Shown here piece by piece: positions 22,855 through 29,636 of a stretch of 37,617 bases of DNA (positions are counted from its first letter, which is position 1; each line of letters starts with the position of its first letter). Location of the stretch: the IMG/VR virus record IMGVR_UViG_3300018026_000026, positions 1-37,617 of that record; one strand, 5' to 3'. Source of the DNA: a virus. The notes beneath the pieces are model-generated. The model was not told the origin of the DNA. It saw only the letters and a program-made list of their open reading frames with translations, and made no database searches. A program made the position numbers and the translations under genes.

Positions 22855-23291
22855 GTCGCCGCCACCTGTCTTAAGACGCCGCGCCAAAAGGTGCGCCGTG
22901 CTAAAAATTTGCGCTCGACATGACCAACAAACTTATATTCCCTGTTGCGGTATAGCACACGATCAGATCTGCGGCCCGCCGGCTGCCCGTCGCCCTGTCC
23001 TGTCTCCTCACCGTATACCGGCACGGTAAACTCTGCGGTCAGGTCGCCCTGCGCGTAAATGGTGTTTGGATAGTTGATCTCACGAGCGGCTAGGTTTTTA
23101 ATGCAGGCTTTTGTCGGTATTTTTACAAAAACATCCTGGGCAGCAATCCCGGCCGCGTCGTCTCCGCCGGTCGTCCCGGTCCAGCGCTTAAGGGTGACGG
23201 CTTCGTCAAATATTCCGCTGGTCTCCTTAAGCGCGTTTGTAAAAAATTCCTTGTCGAATTTATCCATTTTTAAAACCGGCCCGCTGCCCAT
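22851..23291 (-). CDS. Head closure / head-tail adaptor-like protein, 146 aa
   Basis: A helical start (KFDKEFFTNALKETSGIFDE) is followed by a beta barrel-like part with AVTLKRWTGTTGGDDAAGI and later YRNREYKFVGHVER. Head closure proteins such as SPP1 gp16 have a small barrel, and their genes lie exactly here, between the connector and the gp10-like gene. The start is 3 bases after the upstream stop. No motif secures the family. Confidence 0.6.
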   Translation of the reverse strand: MGSGPVLKMDKFDKEFFTNALKETSGIFDEAVTLKRWTGTTGGDDAAGIAAQDVFVKIPTKACIKNLAAREINYPNTIYAQGDLTAEFTVPVYGEETGQGDGQPAGRRSDRVLYRNREYKFVGHVERKFLARRTFWRGVLRQVAAT

Positions 23292-23294
23292 GGC

Positions 23295-23996
23295 TCACCG
23301 CCTCGGTTGCGGATCGATCTGCGGCCGCAAATTGCTTTGTCCCCAGGCTGGCGCCTCGCGCCGTCCTTGCCTGGTATATACTCCATCCCTGGAAAATTCC
23401 GCCTCATTCTTTAAATTGATCGCCATTTCTTTAAAGTGTTGGCTCACTGCGCCCTTGTCAAACGACTTGTCTCCGTCATTGGCCCGGTACCACCAGCCGC
23501 TTAAATTGGCCATTTGGTCCGCGGCCTTGCTGGCGACAAAATTCACGGCCGCGTCGGTGTATAGCGTCGGGATCGTGCTGCTGTTATCCGTGGGCCCGGT
23601 CCAGCGGCCGCTAGTGTTGGACGTAACGGCAAAACCTAAAAAGTTCTGGAGCCCCTGGGCATAAGTGACGTACTCGTCATCGGTCATAAGCTCAAAATAA
23701 TATTGCGCGACGACAAGGTCTCCCTGGTTCGGTGCTGTTGGAAAAGTCAATATCCCGTTTTGCTTGTCAAATGTCGCGCCGACCAAAACAACGTTATTCA
23801 CACGGACCAGCGGGTCCAGTGGCGCCCCGTCGTTTGCCTTGTCGACCAGATTGCGATTAGTCAGATAATAAACCAGGCTCACGCCGTCTATTAAATCGGA
23901 CAGCTCATCGCTGTAAAGATGGTGATCCAGGGCGTCGTTAATATGCTGCCGGGCTCCGGCGATCAGATCGGACAGTGCTAAAATTTCGTTACCCAT
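23295..23996 (-). CDS. Head-tail connector-like protein, 233 aa
   Basis: It begins with the helical bundle DLIAGARQHINDALDHHLYS, then SDLIDGVSLVYYLTNR, and has a middle strand region (PLVRVNNVVLVGATF). A second helical part follows (YTDAAVNFVASKAADQMANL), ending in a basic, Pro/Gln-rich tail. Helical start, position after the capsid gene and size all fit the gp6/gp15-like adaptor that docks under the portal. ATG 23996 is used rather than GTG 23999. Supported mainly by gene order. Confidence 0.6.
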   Translation of the reverse strand: MGNEILALSDLIAGARQHINDALDHHLYSDELSDLIDGVSLVYYLTNRNLVDKANDGAPLDPLVRVNNVVLVGATFDKQNGILTFPTAPNQGDLVVAQYYFELMTDDEYVTYAQGLQNFLGFAVTSNTSGRWTGPTDNSSTIPTLYTDAAVNFVASKAADQMANLSGWWYRANDGDKSFDKGAVSQHFKEMAINLKNEAEFSRDGVYTRQGRREAPAWGQSNLRPQIDPQPRR

Positions 23997-24050
23997 CACG
24001 CCTCCAGCTTCCTATTAGCGGGCTTTTTAATGTGGTGCCTCATTTTTAAT

Positions 24051-24575
24051 TTATTTGCGTGAACCCGGACGCCGCTTTTTCTTGCTTTGTGCGCTCGGGC
24101 GTGCCGCTCCCGTTGACTCATGTTCCTTGATCCTTTCGTGTAATCTGGCCTCTAGGTCGTCGCAATTTTCGCCGGGCATCGCCCAGCAGTAAATAAAGTT
24201 TTTAAACTGTTCCTGGCCAAAAGCCCGTTGCTTTGCCTCCAAGTCCGCCGGTGTAGCAGGATAGTCAATAAAGCAGGCGGCTTTTTTATAAAACCGTGTG
24301 CAAAGCTGCCGGCGGCGCGTTACGGGATCCACGAGCCCGGGAAGCGTTACGCGCGGGATCTCGCAGTAAATAGGCAGGGGCAATTTAAAAGCCTTTGCGA
24401 CAATAACATCGACCATGTCAGGCTTAAAAGCCTGGATGCGACGGTTCATATTATTTGCCATCTGCTCGTCGCGGATGTCCTCCTGGACCCATTTATCGAC
24501 GCTGGGCGGTCCTCCGGGTAGGTCTGCGGTCTGCGCTGGCTGGATCTGTTTGTGGAGCGGTGCTACTGGTGCCAT
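24051..24575 (-). CDS. Hypothetical head-region protein, 174 aa
   Basis: A Pro/Gln-rich N-terminus (about 1-30) is followed by a mixed helical region with NNMNRRIQAFKPDMVDVIVA. Then come RRRQLCTRFYKKAACFID and a helix with FKNFIYCWAMPGENCDDLEA, and a basic tail (SAQSKKKRRPGSRK). The basic tail could bind DNA or the acidic capsid interior. It lies between the capsid gene, with its stem-loop, and the connector genes. No family recognised. Confidence 0.6.
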   Translation of the reverse strand: MAPVAPLHKQIQPAQTADLPGGPPSVDKWVQEDIRDEQMANNMNRRIQAFKPDMVDVIVAKAFKLPLPIYCEIPRVTLPGLVDPVTRRRQLCTRFYKKAACFIDYPATPADLEAKQRAFGQEQFKNFIYCWAMPGENCDDLEARLHERIKEHESTGAARPSAQSKKKRRPGSRK

Positions 24576-24604
24576 GGCTGAACCTCCTATGATGAGCCGT
24601 ATCC

Positions 24605-24634
24605 GCCCCGGGGTCCATATAAGGGCCCCGGGGC
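24605..24634 (-). promoter_or_regulatory. GC-rich stem-loop after the major capsid gene
   Basis: Arms 24623-24634 and 24605-24616 pair over 12 bases with one mismatch around a 6-base loop. It has no U tract, so it is more likely a 3' stabiliser or partial terminator of capsid mRNA than a full terminator. Confidence 0.55.
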
Positions 24635-24659
24635 CGGTTCAAATTTTAAAGCTGGTGCT

Positions 24660-26000
24660 TTAGCTCTGTGCTACCGTTGCGCTGCCGTCATTGCCAAGGT
24701 AAGCAAAGCGCGGGTCGATCCACTCAACCTCCCAGCGGCTGCGCGACCTGAATTGCGTCAGGTCATTTTCAAAGCTCTTGCCGCTCAAGGGGTTTTCCTG
24801 GACGATCTGCATCGGCGTCCTGCGCTGGAAAACGATTCCTTTTTTGCCCTGTATTAATGCCCAGGCTCCGTTATTGAAAAAGGCATTTCCAACGGGCAGT
24901 AGCCGGCGGATCCACTGGCTGTTCTTTGAAAATACGCCCTGCGCGAGCCCGGTCGTGCTGCTCGGTGTCGCGGGATAGTATTCGCTATGAACAAAAGTGT
25001 CGGCGTTGACATAATCAAAAGTCGACACGACCAGGGTGTCCGGGACCACGGCCATCTTGACGCCATTTAGCCCGGTTGCGTTGGCCAGCTTTTGGATGCC
25101 CGTTTTTAATGCGGGCAGGGTCAGCTGGACAAATCCGCTGCCGTTTAGCGTGCTGCCGGTGCTCAATACAGCGCCATCGGGCACGTTGCCGTGATGGGTG
25201 TAATCGTCGCCGTACAGGTCATCGCTAAAAGGAACGGTGATCAGCGTGCCGCTGCTGTTATAGCCCTGCCAGATCGAGGCCGGTATGGAGACGCCGGCGA
25301 TCGTATTGGCAAAACCCATAAAGCGCGCGGCCACATAAACTTCCTCGAGCGTGGCTTGCGCCTCGCCCAGGGCCTGGCTGCGGTTCTGGATCTGGTTTGA
25401 TTGGTCATCCTCGACCAGCTCTTGCTCAAAAGACTCGCCGCCCATATATTTAAAGTTTTCTATGGTGACGACTAGCCCTTTGGGATAGCTCTGCGCGTAA
25501 GGTTCACCGGCTCCGGTGCGCTGGGGTAAATTAGCGCGGTGCAACGGAGGATAAATTTCAAACGGCCGGGTGCTGGAGACCTCTTTAATATATTGGGTCC
25601 ATTCACGCGGCGCGTTCTCATACCACATGTTAGCGTCTTGCTGAACGCCGGCACGGGTCAGAGCGGCAAAAGCAGAGGCTGGGCTGGCTTCCCCTACCTC
25701 ACGGTAATGGTCGCAGCACCAGGACTCCAGCGCCTGCAGTGTAAAGTCCGGGGCTTCCCAGTCAATAATATTCTCGACCGCGTTTATGACACCATCTGTG
25801 ATGTAAGTGCGGACCTCTTTGGATTCGTGCAGGTCGCGCAAGGTCGCCACGCGTTTAACGGGCCTGCCCATGCGTTGCGGCTGCTGCCCCATCTGCGCGG
25901 CAAAGACGGCGGTTAGGTTATTAAAAAACGCGTCCTTTGCCTCTGCAATTGCCCTGGGATCTTGCTGCAGCCTTAAATTAATATCGGTTCTTTTTTCCAT
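24660..26000 (-). CDS. Major capsid protein, HK97-fold, 446 aa
   Basis: Size, place after a decoration-like gene and protease, and beta-rich core support the call. The N-terminal 105 residues are helical and charged (FFNNLTAVFAAQMGQ, HESKEVRTYITDGVINAVEN), like the delta domain of HK97-type capsids that is removed on maturation. Residues 104-116 are EASPASAFAALTR, matching the protease at 11 of 13 positions. Mature-type features follow: YPKGLVVTIENFKYMGG (E-loop region) and VPDTLVVSTFDYVNADTF, which recalls Mu T-like capsids. It has an AGGAGG ribosome site. A clear Lys/Asn crosslink pair cannot be assigned. Confidence 0.85.
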   Translation of the reverse strand: MEKRTDINLRLQQDPRAIAEAKDAFFNNLTAVFAAQMGQQPQRMGRPVKRVATLRDLHESKEVRTYITDGVINAVENIIDWEAPDFTLQALESWCCDHYREVGEASPASAFAALTRAGVQQDANMWYENAPREWTQYIKEVSSTRPFEIYPPLHRANLPQRTGAGEPYAQSYPKGLVVTIENFKYMGGESFEQELVEDDQSNQIQNRSQALGEAQATLEEVYVAARFMGFANTIAGVSIPASIWQGYNSSGTLITVPFSDDLYGDDYTHHGNVPDGAVLSTGSTLNGSGFVQLTLPALKTGIQKLANATGLNGVKMAVVPDTLVVSTFDYVNADTFVHSEYYPATPSSTTGLAQGVFSKNSQWIRRLLPVGNAFFNNGAWALIQGKKGIVFQRRTPMQIVQENPLSGKSFENDLTQFRSRSRWEVEWIDPRFAYLGNDGSATVAQS

Positions 26001-26019
26001 GACTCTCTTTTCCTCCTCT

Positions 26020-26529
26020 CTACTTGGCTAGAAAAGGACTCGGGAAGTTGCTCCGAATCCTGATCGGGATTTTCGTGGTGCCGTCTCCGATAAAAGTTCC
26101 GCCGCCAGGGATCCAGGCGTATCCGATTGTCGTCGGTGCGGCCAGTGTATCAGCGCCGCCGTTAAGCGTAACGCTGGAGGCGTTGTTAATTGCCAGGGGC
26201 GAGCCATCTTCGACGGTGTCGCTTGCTTTTAAAGCAATCCCTGGGTAAAAAACGCCCGTTTGCTGGATCAACATCAAGGGCTCGGGTACGCTAGGTATTC
26301 CAGCGCCCGACGGGAACGGGTTGCTTTGTGGAGGCTGCTGCCCGGCGTAAAATCCGCCAAAATAAGCGGGACCCGTCACGTTCGAGTAAATGTCCCAATA
26401 GTGACCGCTGGTGTTATACATGGCAAAGTCGCCCGGGACGATCGTTAGCGTGCTTAAGGGCTGCACGGCCCGGGGATCTGCGTCCTTGGCGTAACCAAGG
26501 TTTGGTACGGTGCTGTTCGTTGTTCCCAT
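26020..26529 (-). CDS. Head decoration / head fibre-like protein, 169 aa
   Basis: A beta-rich, Gly/Pro-rich protein lies between the protease and the capsid gene, the usual slot of decoration proteins. Its sequence has GDFAMYNTSGHYWDIY, then TGVFYPGIALKASDTVEDG and GYAWIPGGGTFI. The last parts resemble the small barrel that binds HK97-type capsids. No signal peptide. It starts after GGAG-type sites upstream of 26529. Position is the main evidence. Confidence 0.65.
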   Translation of the reverse strand: MGTTNSTVPNLGYAKDADPRAVQPLSTLTIVPGDFAMYNTSGHYWDIYSNVTGPAYFGGFYAGQQPPQSNPFPSGAGIPSVPEPLMLIQQTGVFYPGIALKASDTVEDGSPLAINNASSVTLNGGADTLAAPTTIGYAWIPGGGTFIGDGTTKIPIRIRSNFPSPFLAK

Positions 26530-26556
26530 GTTCGTTTATCTCCTCTCTTTAGTATT

Positions 26557-27357
26557 TTAAGATTTTTTGACCGGCACGCCGGCGTTTTTAAAGCTGCTGA
26601 AAAGGTTGCCCTGGGATTCTTGCGTTTCGCTACCGCTTGCCTGATCTTTTTCCTCGGTAATCGCAAACGCGTAACTGGTGCCGCCTTCCATGGCCGCCTT
26701 GGTCCTGGCGATCGTGCGTTTCCACGCATTCTCGTCGGTGCCATCTTTGACCAGGTCCTCGGGCGTTAAAAATGCCGCAGGGATTCCGGCTTCCGTGATC
26801 AGTCGCAGCGCTTTGGTTTTCATCTTGACGATTCTTTCCTCGCGTTCCTTGTCTTTCTTGAACGCCCGCAGCTCCGCCAGCTCGCGGGATTCTTTTGATT
26901 CCTTGCCGTGTATATGAATATGGGTCGCGCCGGCTGCAGGAGCTCCGTCGCCATCCCCGTCTCCATCTTCTGGATCCTCGCCGTCCTCGGGCTGGGACGC
27001 TGTTGGCATCGCTGGTGTTGCCTCGCCCTCGGGGCAGGGTTCGCCGGCCTTGGACGCCTTGACCGCTTTAATAGCTTTAGCCAAACGCGCCTTGTAAGCC
27101 TCGTCCTCCTCGTCCTCATGCTGCGGGATCAGGGCTTTAATTGCCTCCATGCCTTCGGCCTCCATATCAAGGCCATCTTTGGAGTCCTTGTCCTCGCCTT
27201 CGTTCTTGTTCTCGCGAACGTGCAGCTGCAATTTAGCCTCGAGCGCTTTGATTGTTGCCCGCAGCTTTTTAATTATGCCGCCGTCTTTGGTCGTCTTAAG
27301 CTGCGCCTCTGCGGCGTTAAGCTGCGTTACGACTTTTTTCAGTTCGGTTGCTTTCAT
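26557..27357 (-). CDS. Probable nested scaffold protein (in-frame internal start), 266 aa
   Basis: Codon 315 of the protease gene is an ATG preceded by GAGGAGG with an 11-base gap. The frame from there is acidic, Lys/Ala/Gln-rich coiled coil (ATELKKVVTQLNAAEAQLKT) with strongly acidic stretches (GEDPEDGDGDGDG) and a HIHIHG turn. It ends in a charged C-terminus likely to contact the capsid protein. This is the plan of scaffold proteins, and nested scaffolds are known in lambda (C/Nu3) and Mu (I/Z). GAG GAG codons alone could explain the SD-like sequence. Confidence 0.55.
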   Translation of the reverse strand: MKATELKKVVTQLNAAEAQLKTTKDGGIIKKLRATIKALEAKLQLHVRENKNEGEDKDSKDGLDMEAEGMEAIKALIPQHEDEEDEAYKARLAKAIKAVKASKAGEPCPEGEATPAMPTASQPEDGEDPEDGDGDGDGAPAAGATHIHIHGKESKESRELAELRAFKKDKEREERIVKMKTKALRLITEAGIPAAFLTPEDLVKDGTDENAWKRTIARTKAAMEGGTSYAFAITEEKDQASGSETQESQGNLFSSFKNAGVPVKKS

Positions 27358-28299
27358 GATTACGCGTACCTCCTCTTTTGTTATTTTTCCGTCCGGCCAG
27401 GCTCTGCCCTCCGTGACGGCTTGCTCTATCGCCAAAAACTCACCACCGCGCGCCGGCTGGGTCACAATGTCGGCGCCCAGGCCGTCGGCGAACTCCACGC
27501 AGTAGTGCCAATCTTCAAAACCCGGAACGACTTTGGTTTCGTCCTCCAGCGTTTGCCCCTTGATGCTGATCCCCGCGTAGACCTCCGCGCTCGCCGGGAA
27601 AGATTTTCTAAAAAGCATTTGCGCCTGGACCTTGGCCAGTGCCTCCGAGCCCGCGTCCGATTGGTCCAGGACAAGGGTCGCCTCGCAGGCTTTGCCTTTA
27701 CGTCCCAGGTCCTTAATAAAATAATTTTCTAGCACGGTGCCGTCTTTCCAGAACCCGGACAGGTCCCGGATGTCGCCGACGGGCCGCAGCTGCGCCGATA
27801 ACTTATCAATATGATTAATAAAACATTTACCCTCGTTTATTTTGCGGGCCGCGTCCTCGATAGCCTCCGGGCCGTAATAATTTTTTGTTACCAGGTTGCC
27901 CGGTCCCTCGGTCAGGACTACGCACCGTATCTCGCGCTTCGAGGCATCCATGGTCGCCGCTTCATAAATGGGAACGAAATTTTTATAGGCTTGTTCGGAG
28001 GCGTATGCCTGGGACTGCAGATCCGGCCGCTTAACCTTTGGCCGCGTCAACGCTGCGAACGCGCTCGCGGAGGCGGCTTCTTTAGCTTTTGGCCGCGGCC
28101 GCTTGGCTTTAAAAGCCGTGATCAGCTTTTTAAGATCTGCAGGCTTGCCTGTTTTGTCGACCAGCGCCTCACCGGAAATATTAAAACCCTGGTTTGCCAT
28201 CCATTGCGCCAGGGCATACGGGTTATCAATTTCCGGGTGACTCGCCAGCTTGCCGGCCATTTTCCCGACCTGCGGATCTAGTTTTCTTTCCTTTGCCAT
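26557..28299 (-). CDS. Prohead protease-scaffold fusion, 580 aa
   Basis: The N-terminal 90 residues include a helical pro-part ending EAASASAFAALTR (74-86), then RPKVKRPDLQS. The protease domain spans about 95-290 and carries the probable catalytic His163 (CFINHIDKLSAQLRPVGDI) and Ser245 (VYAGISIKGQT), as in the Mu I/HK97 U35-type families. Residues from 315 form the scaffold. The protease would cut the scaffold and the capsid delta domain during maturation. The gene begins after an intrinsic terminator and GGAGG, so it should be made only if that terminator is passed. Catalytic residues are by eye. Confidence 0.75.
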   Translation of the reverse strand: MAKERKLDPQVGKMAGKLASHPEIDNPYALAQWMANQGFNISGEALVDKTGKPADLKKLITAFKAKRPRPKAKEAASASAFAALTRPKVKRPDLQSQAYASEQAYKNFVPIYEAATMDASKREIRCVVLTEGPGNLVTKNYYGPEAIEDAARKINEGKCFINHIDKLSAQLRPVGDIRDLSGFWKDGTVLENYFIKDLGRKGKACEATLVLDQSDAGSEALAKVQAQMLFRKSFPASAEVYAGISIKGQTLEDETKVVPGFEDWHYCVEFADGLGADIVTQPARGGEFLAIEQAVTEGRAWPDGKITKEEVRVIMKATELKKVVTQLNAAEAQLKTTKDGGIIKKLRATIKALEAKLQLHVRENKNEGEDKDSKDGLDMEAEGMEAIKALIPQHEDEEDEAYKARLAKAIKAVKASKAGEPCPEGEATPAMPTASQPEDGEDPEDGDGDGDGAPAAGATHIHIHGKESKESRELAELRAFKKDKEREERIVKMKTKALRLITEAGIPAAFLTPEDLVKDGTDENAWKRTIARTKAAMEGGTSYAFAITEEKDQASGSETQESQGNLFSSFKNAGVPVKKS

Positions 28300-28313
28300 C
28301 AGGGATCCTCCGT

Positions 28314-28363
28314 AAAAAAAAAGATCGAACCTTGCCGGCCTCTACGACCTTGCAAGTTCGACC
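28314..28363. terminator. Intrinsic terminator in the leader of the head operon (bidirectional form)
   Basis: A 12-bp stem with one bulge (28351-28363 with 28323-28335) is followed on the minus strand by nine U (28322-28314). On the plus strand it is followed by seven U. It ends only 15 bases before the protease ATG and about 60 bases after the predicted start of promoter 28460-28433, so it looks like an attenuator. A second 6-bp hairpin (28372-28378 with 28392-28398) precedes it. Confidence 0.8.
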
Positions 28364-28432
28364 TTTTTTTGTTGGGCGCGCTTCGTTGTAACGCCCAGCT
28401 TTTTAAATATTTAAACAGTTGCTTTCAATAAA

Positions 28433-28460
28433 AATATAACAGATTGCGCTTAAGTGTCAA
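28433..28460 (-). promoter_or_regulatory. Predicted late sigma70 promoter for the head operon
   Basis: On the minus strand a perfect TTGACA (28460-28455), a 16-base spacer and TATATT (28438-28433, 5 of 6) form the promoter. The -35 overlaps the stop of the upstream 65-aa gene. Start site near 28426. It lies upstream of two hairpins, the second an intrinsic terminator. Confidence 0.8.
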
Positions 28461-28654
28461 GCGCCGCGGGGCCCGGCATCCTGGACGACGCGGATTTTAG
28501 TAACGTTGACAATGGTTTCCGTCAAAACACGTTCAACCTTTACATGCTGTATTTTGCCGTATTCGTTGGTCCGGATCATAAATTGCGCGTTTGGCGTCCC
28601 GCGCAACGCGCGTAACAAATTTATTTCCTCGGGTAGCGGTACAAATTCGCTCAT
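28457..28654 (-). CDS. Hypothetical protein, 65 aa
   Basis: A short beta-strand-rich protein (RTNEYGKIQHVKVERVLTET, then NVTKIRVVQD) follows a helical N-terminus with LPEEINLLRALRG. It starts in an ATGA overlap with the upstream gene and ends inside the -35 of the late promoter. It could be a small DNA- or RNA-binding barrel, but no motif is clear. It is the last gene before the terminator-promoter segment. Confidence 0.6.
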   Translation of the reverse strand: MSEFVPLPEEINLLRALRGTPNAQFMIRTNEYGKIQHVKVERVLTETIVNVTKIRVVQDAGPRGA

Positions 28655-28842
28655 GCCTCTTTTGCCTCCGGCTCATGAAAAAAAGAGCAGTCTTTTTTAT
28701 CGTCAGTGACCAGCATGGGGCAATCTTCCTTAAAACAATAATTGCAAAGGGTCGGTCGCGGGAGCAGGGTTGCGTAAAGAATGTTTTTAAAAGTTTTTTT
28801 CAGCGTGGCCCTAGATAGCCTCGGCGCGTATCGGTGACTCAT
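28651..28842 (-). CDS. Small Cys-rich protein, 63 aa
   Basis: A basic N-terminus (HRYAPRLSRATLKKTFKN) is followed by CNYCFKEDCPM and CSFFH, a Cys/His set that could bind one zinc. Overlaps its neighbours by 4 bases at both ends (ATGA). Role unknown; a nucleic acid or packaging accessory is possible. Confidence 0.6.
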   Translation of the reverse strand: MSHRYAPRLSRATLKKTFKNILYATLLPRPTLCNYCFKEDCPMLVTDDKKDCSFFHEPEAKEA

Positions 28843-29336
28843 TGTAGGGTTATCATTTCTGGCCTTATGGTGTCCAGCCTGCCATTGTCGAGCTTGCGGT
28901 ATGCTTTAAATAAAATGGAATTATCTGGCAGCCATACGACCTTTGAAAAACTGATTTTACGGCCTTTTATTTTATGGGTCCGGACTCGCGGCATTAATTG
29001 GCCGGCTATAGCCTGGACCAGCTTGGCGACTTCTGGCATATCCGTTATGACGTCTTTTATTTGCGTAAATTCTGGCGGCAAAATTATAGGACTCGTGTCC
29101 GGGCCTTCCTCAAATTGCAGGGGCTCGATTTTCCACATTCCGTCCAGGGGAGCCCAGTAAATTGCGCCAAACGTTACCAGTGTTGGCTTTATGCCGCGGA
29201 ACCGGCTGTAGTTATAAACTCGGATCCCGATCTGGTCTGCCAGGTCCTTAAGCGCTGGGATCTCGCGTATGCAGTAAAATAGATCATGCAAGTAAGTGTC
29301 TATGCTTCGCTGTGCCTCGTCATCGGTCTGCTGCAT
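28839..29336 (-). CDS. Hypothetical head-region protein, 165 aa
   Basis: ATG 29336 is supported by GGGAGG 5 bases upstream; the longer frame needs a TTG. A helical start (QRSIDTYLHDLFYCIREIPAL) is followed by strands (IKPTLVTFGAIYWAPLDGMW). The middle is polar with ILPPEFTQIKDVI, and the C-terminal helix and strands end VWLPDNSILFKAYRKL. It lies among small genes between the Mu F-like protein and the protease. No family recognised; it could be an accessory head or packaging protein. Confidence 0.6.
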   Translation of the reverse strand: MQQTDDEAQRSIDTYLHDLFYCIREIPALKDLADQIGIRVYNYSRFRGIKPTLVTFGAIYWAPLDGMWKIEPLQFEEGPDTSPIILPPEFTQIKDVITDMPEVAKLVQAIAGQLMPRVRTHKIKGRKISFSKVVWLPDNSILFKAYRKLDNGRLDTIRPEMITLQ

Positions 29337-29337
29337 C

Positions 29338-29556
29338 CTATCCTCCCATTGCAAATAGTCTCTTGAAAAAACCTGGCCGGCGCCGCTCCAGTTTGGCGCC
29401 CTCCAGCTTTCCGTAATACTCCGTAAGCTGCCGATGTAGCTCTAGCCCCTGCTCATGCTGCAGGCTGATCACGGTCCTGTGTCCGTCCACCGTCTCGCCG
29501 CTGCCGTCAATGACAACGGTCAAGTATTTTTTGTTTTCCTGTTCGACCTCAATCAT
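29338..29556 (-). CDS. Hypothetical protein, 72 aa
   Basis: Strand-rich start (KKYLTVVIDGSGETVDGHRT), helix HEQGLELHRQLTEYYGKL and a basic C-terminus (ERRRPGFFKRLF). Its ATG overlaps the 27-aa ORF stop as ATGA. Possibly a small structural or membrane-associated protein; nothing decisive. Confidence 0.55.
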   Translation of the reverse strand: MIEVEQENKKYLTVVIDGSGETVDGHRTVISLQHEQGLELHRQLTEYYGKLEGAKLERRRPGFFKRLFAMGG

Positions 29557-29636
29557 TTTTTAGGCCTCTTTTTCTTTTTTGTCGGCTTCTTAAATAAAAA
29601 ATTAAATAAAAAATATCCCCACCATGGCGTCGCCAT
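29553..29636 (-). CDS. Basic micro-protein, 27 aa
   Basis: An aromatic N-terminus (MATPWWGYFLFNFLF) is followed by a Lys-rich tail (KKPTKKKKRPKK). It shares an A with the upstream stop (TAATG) and its stop overlaps the next ATG (ATGA), with GGAGG upstream. The perfect coupling at both ends argues that it is translated. The hydrophobic head plus basic tail suggests membrane or nucleic acid contact. Confidence 0.55.
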   Translation of the reverse strand: MATPWWGYFLFNFLFKKPTKKKKRPKK

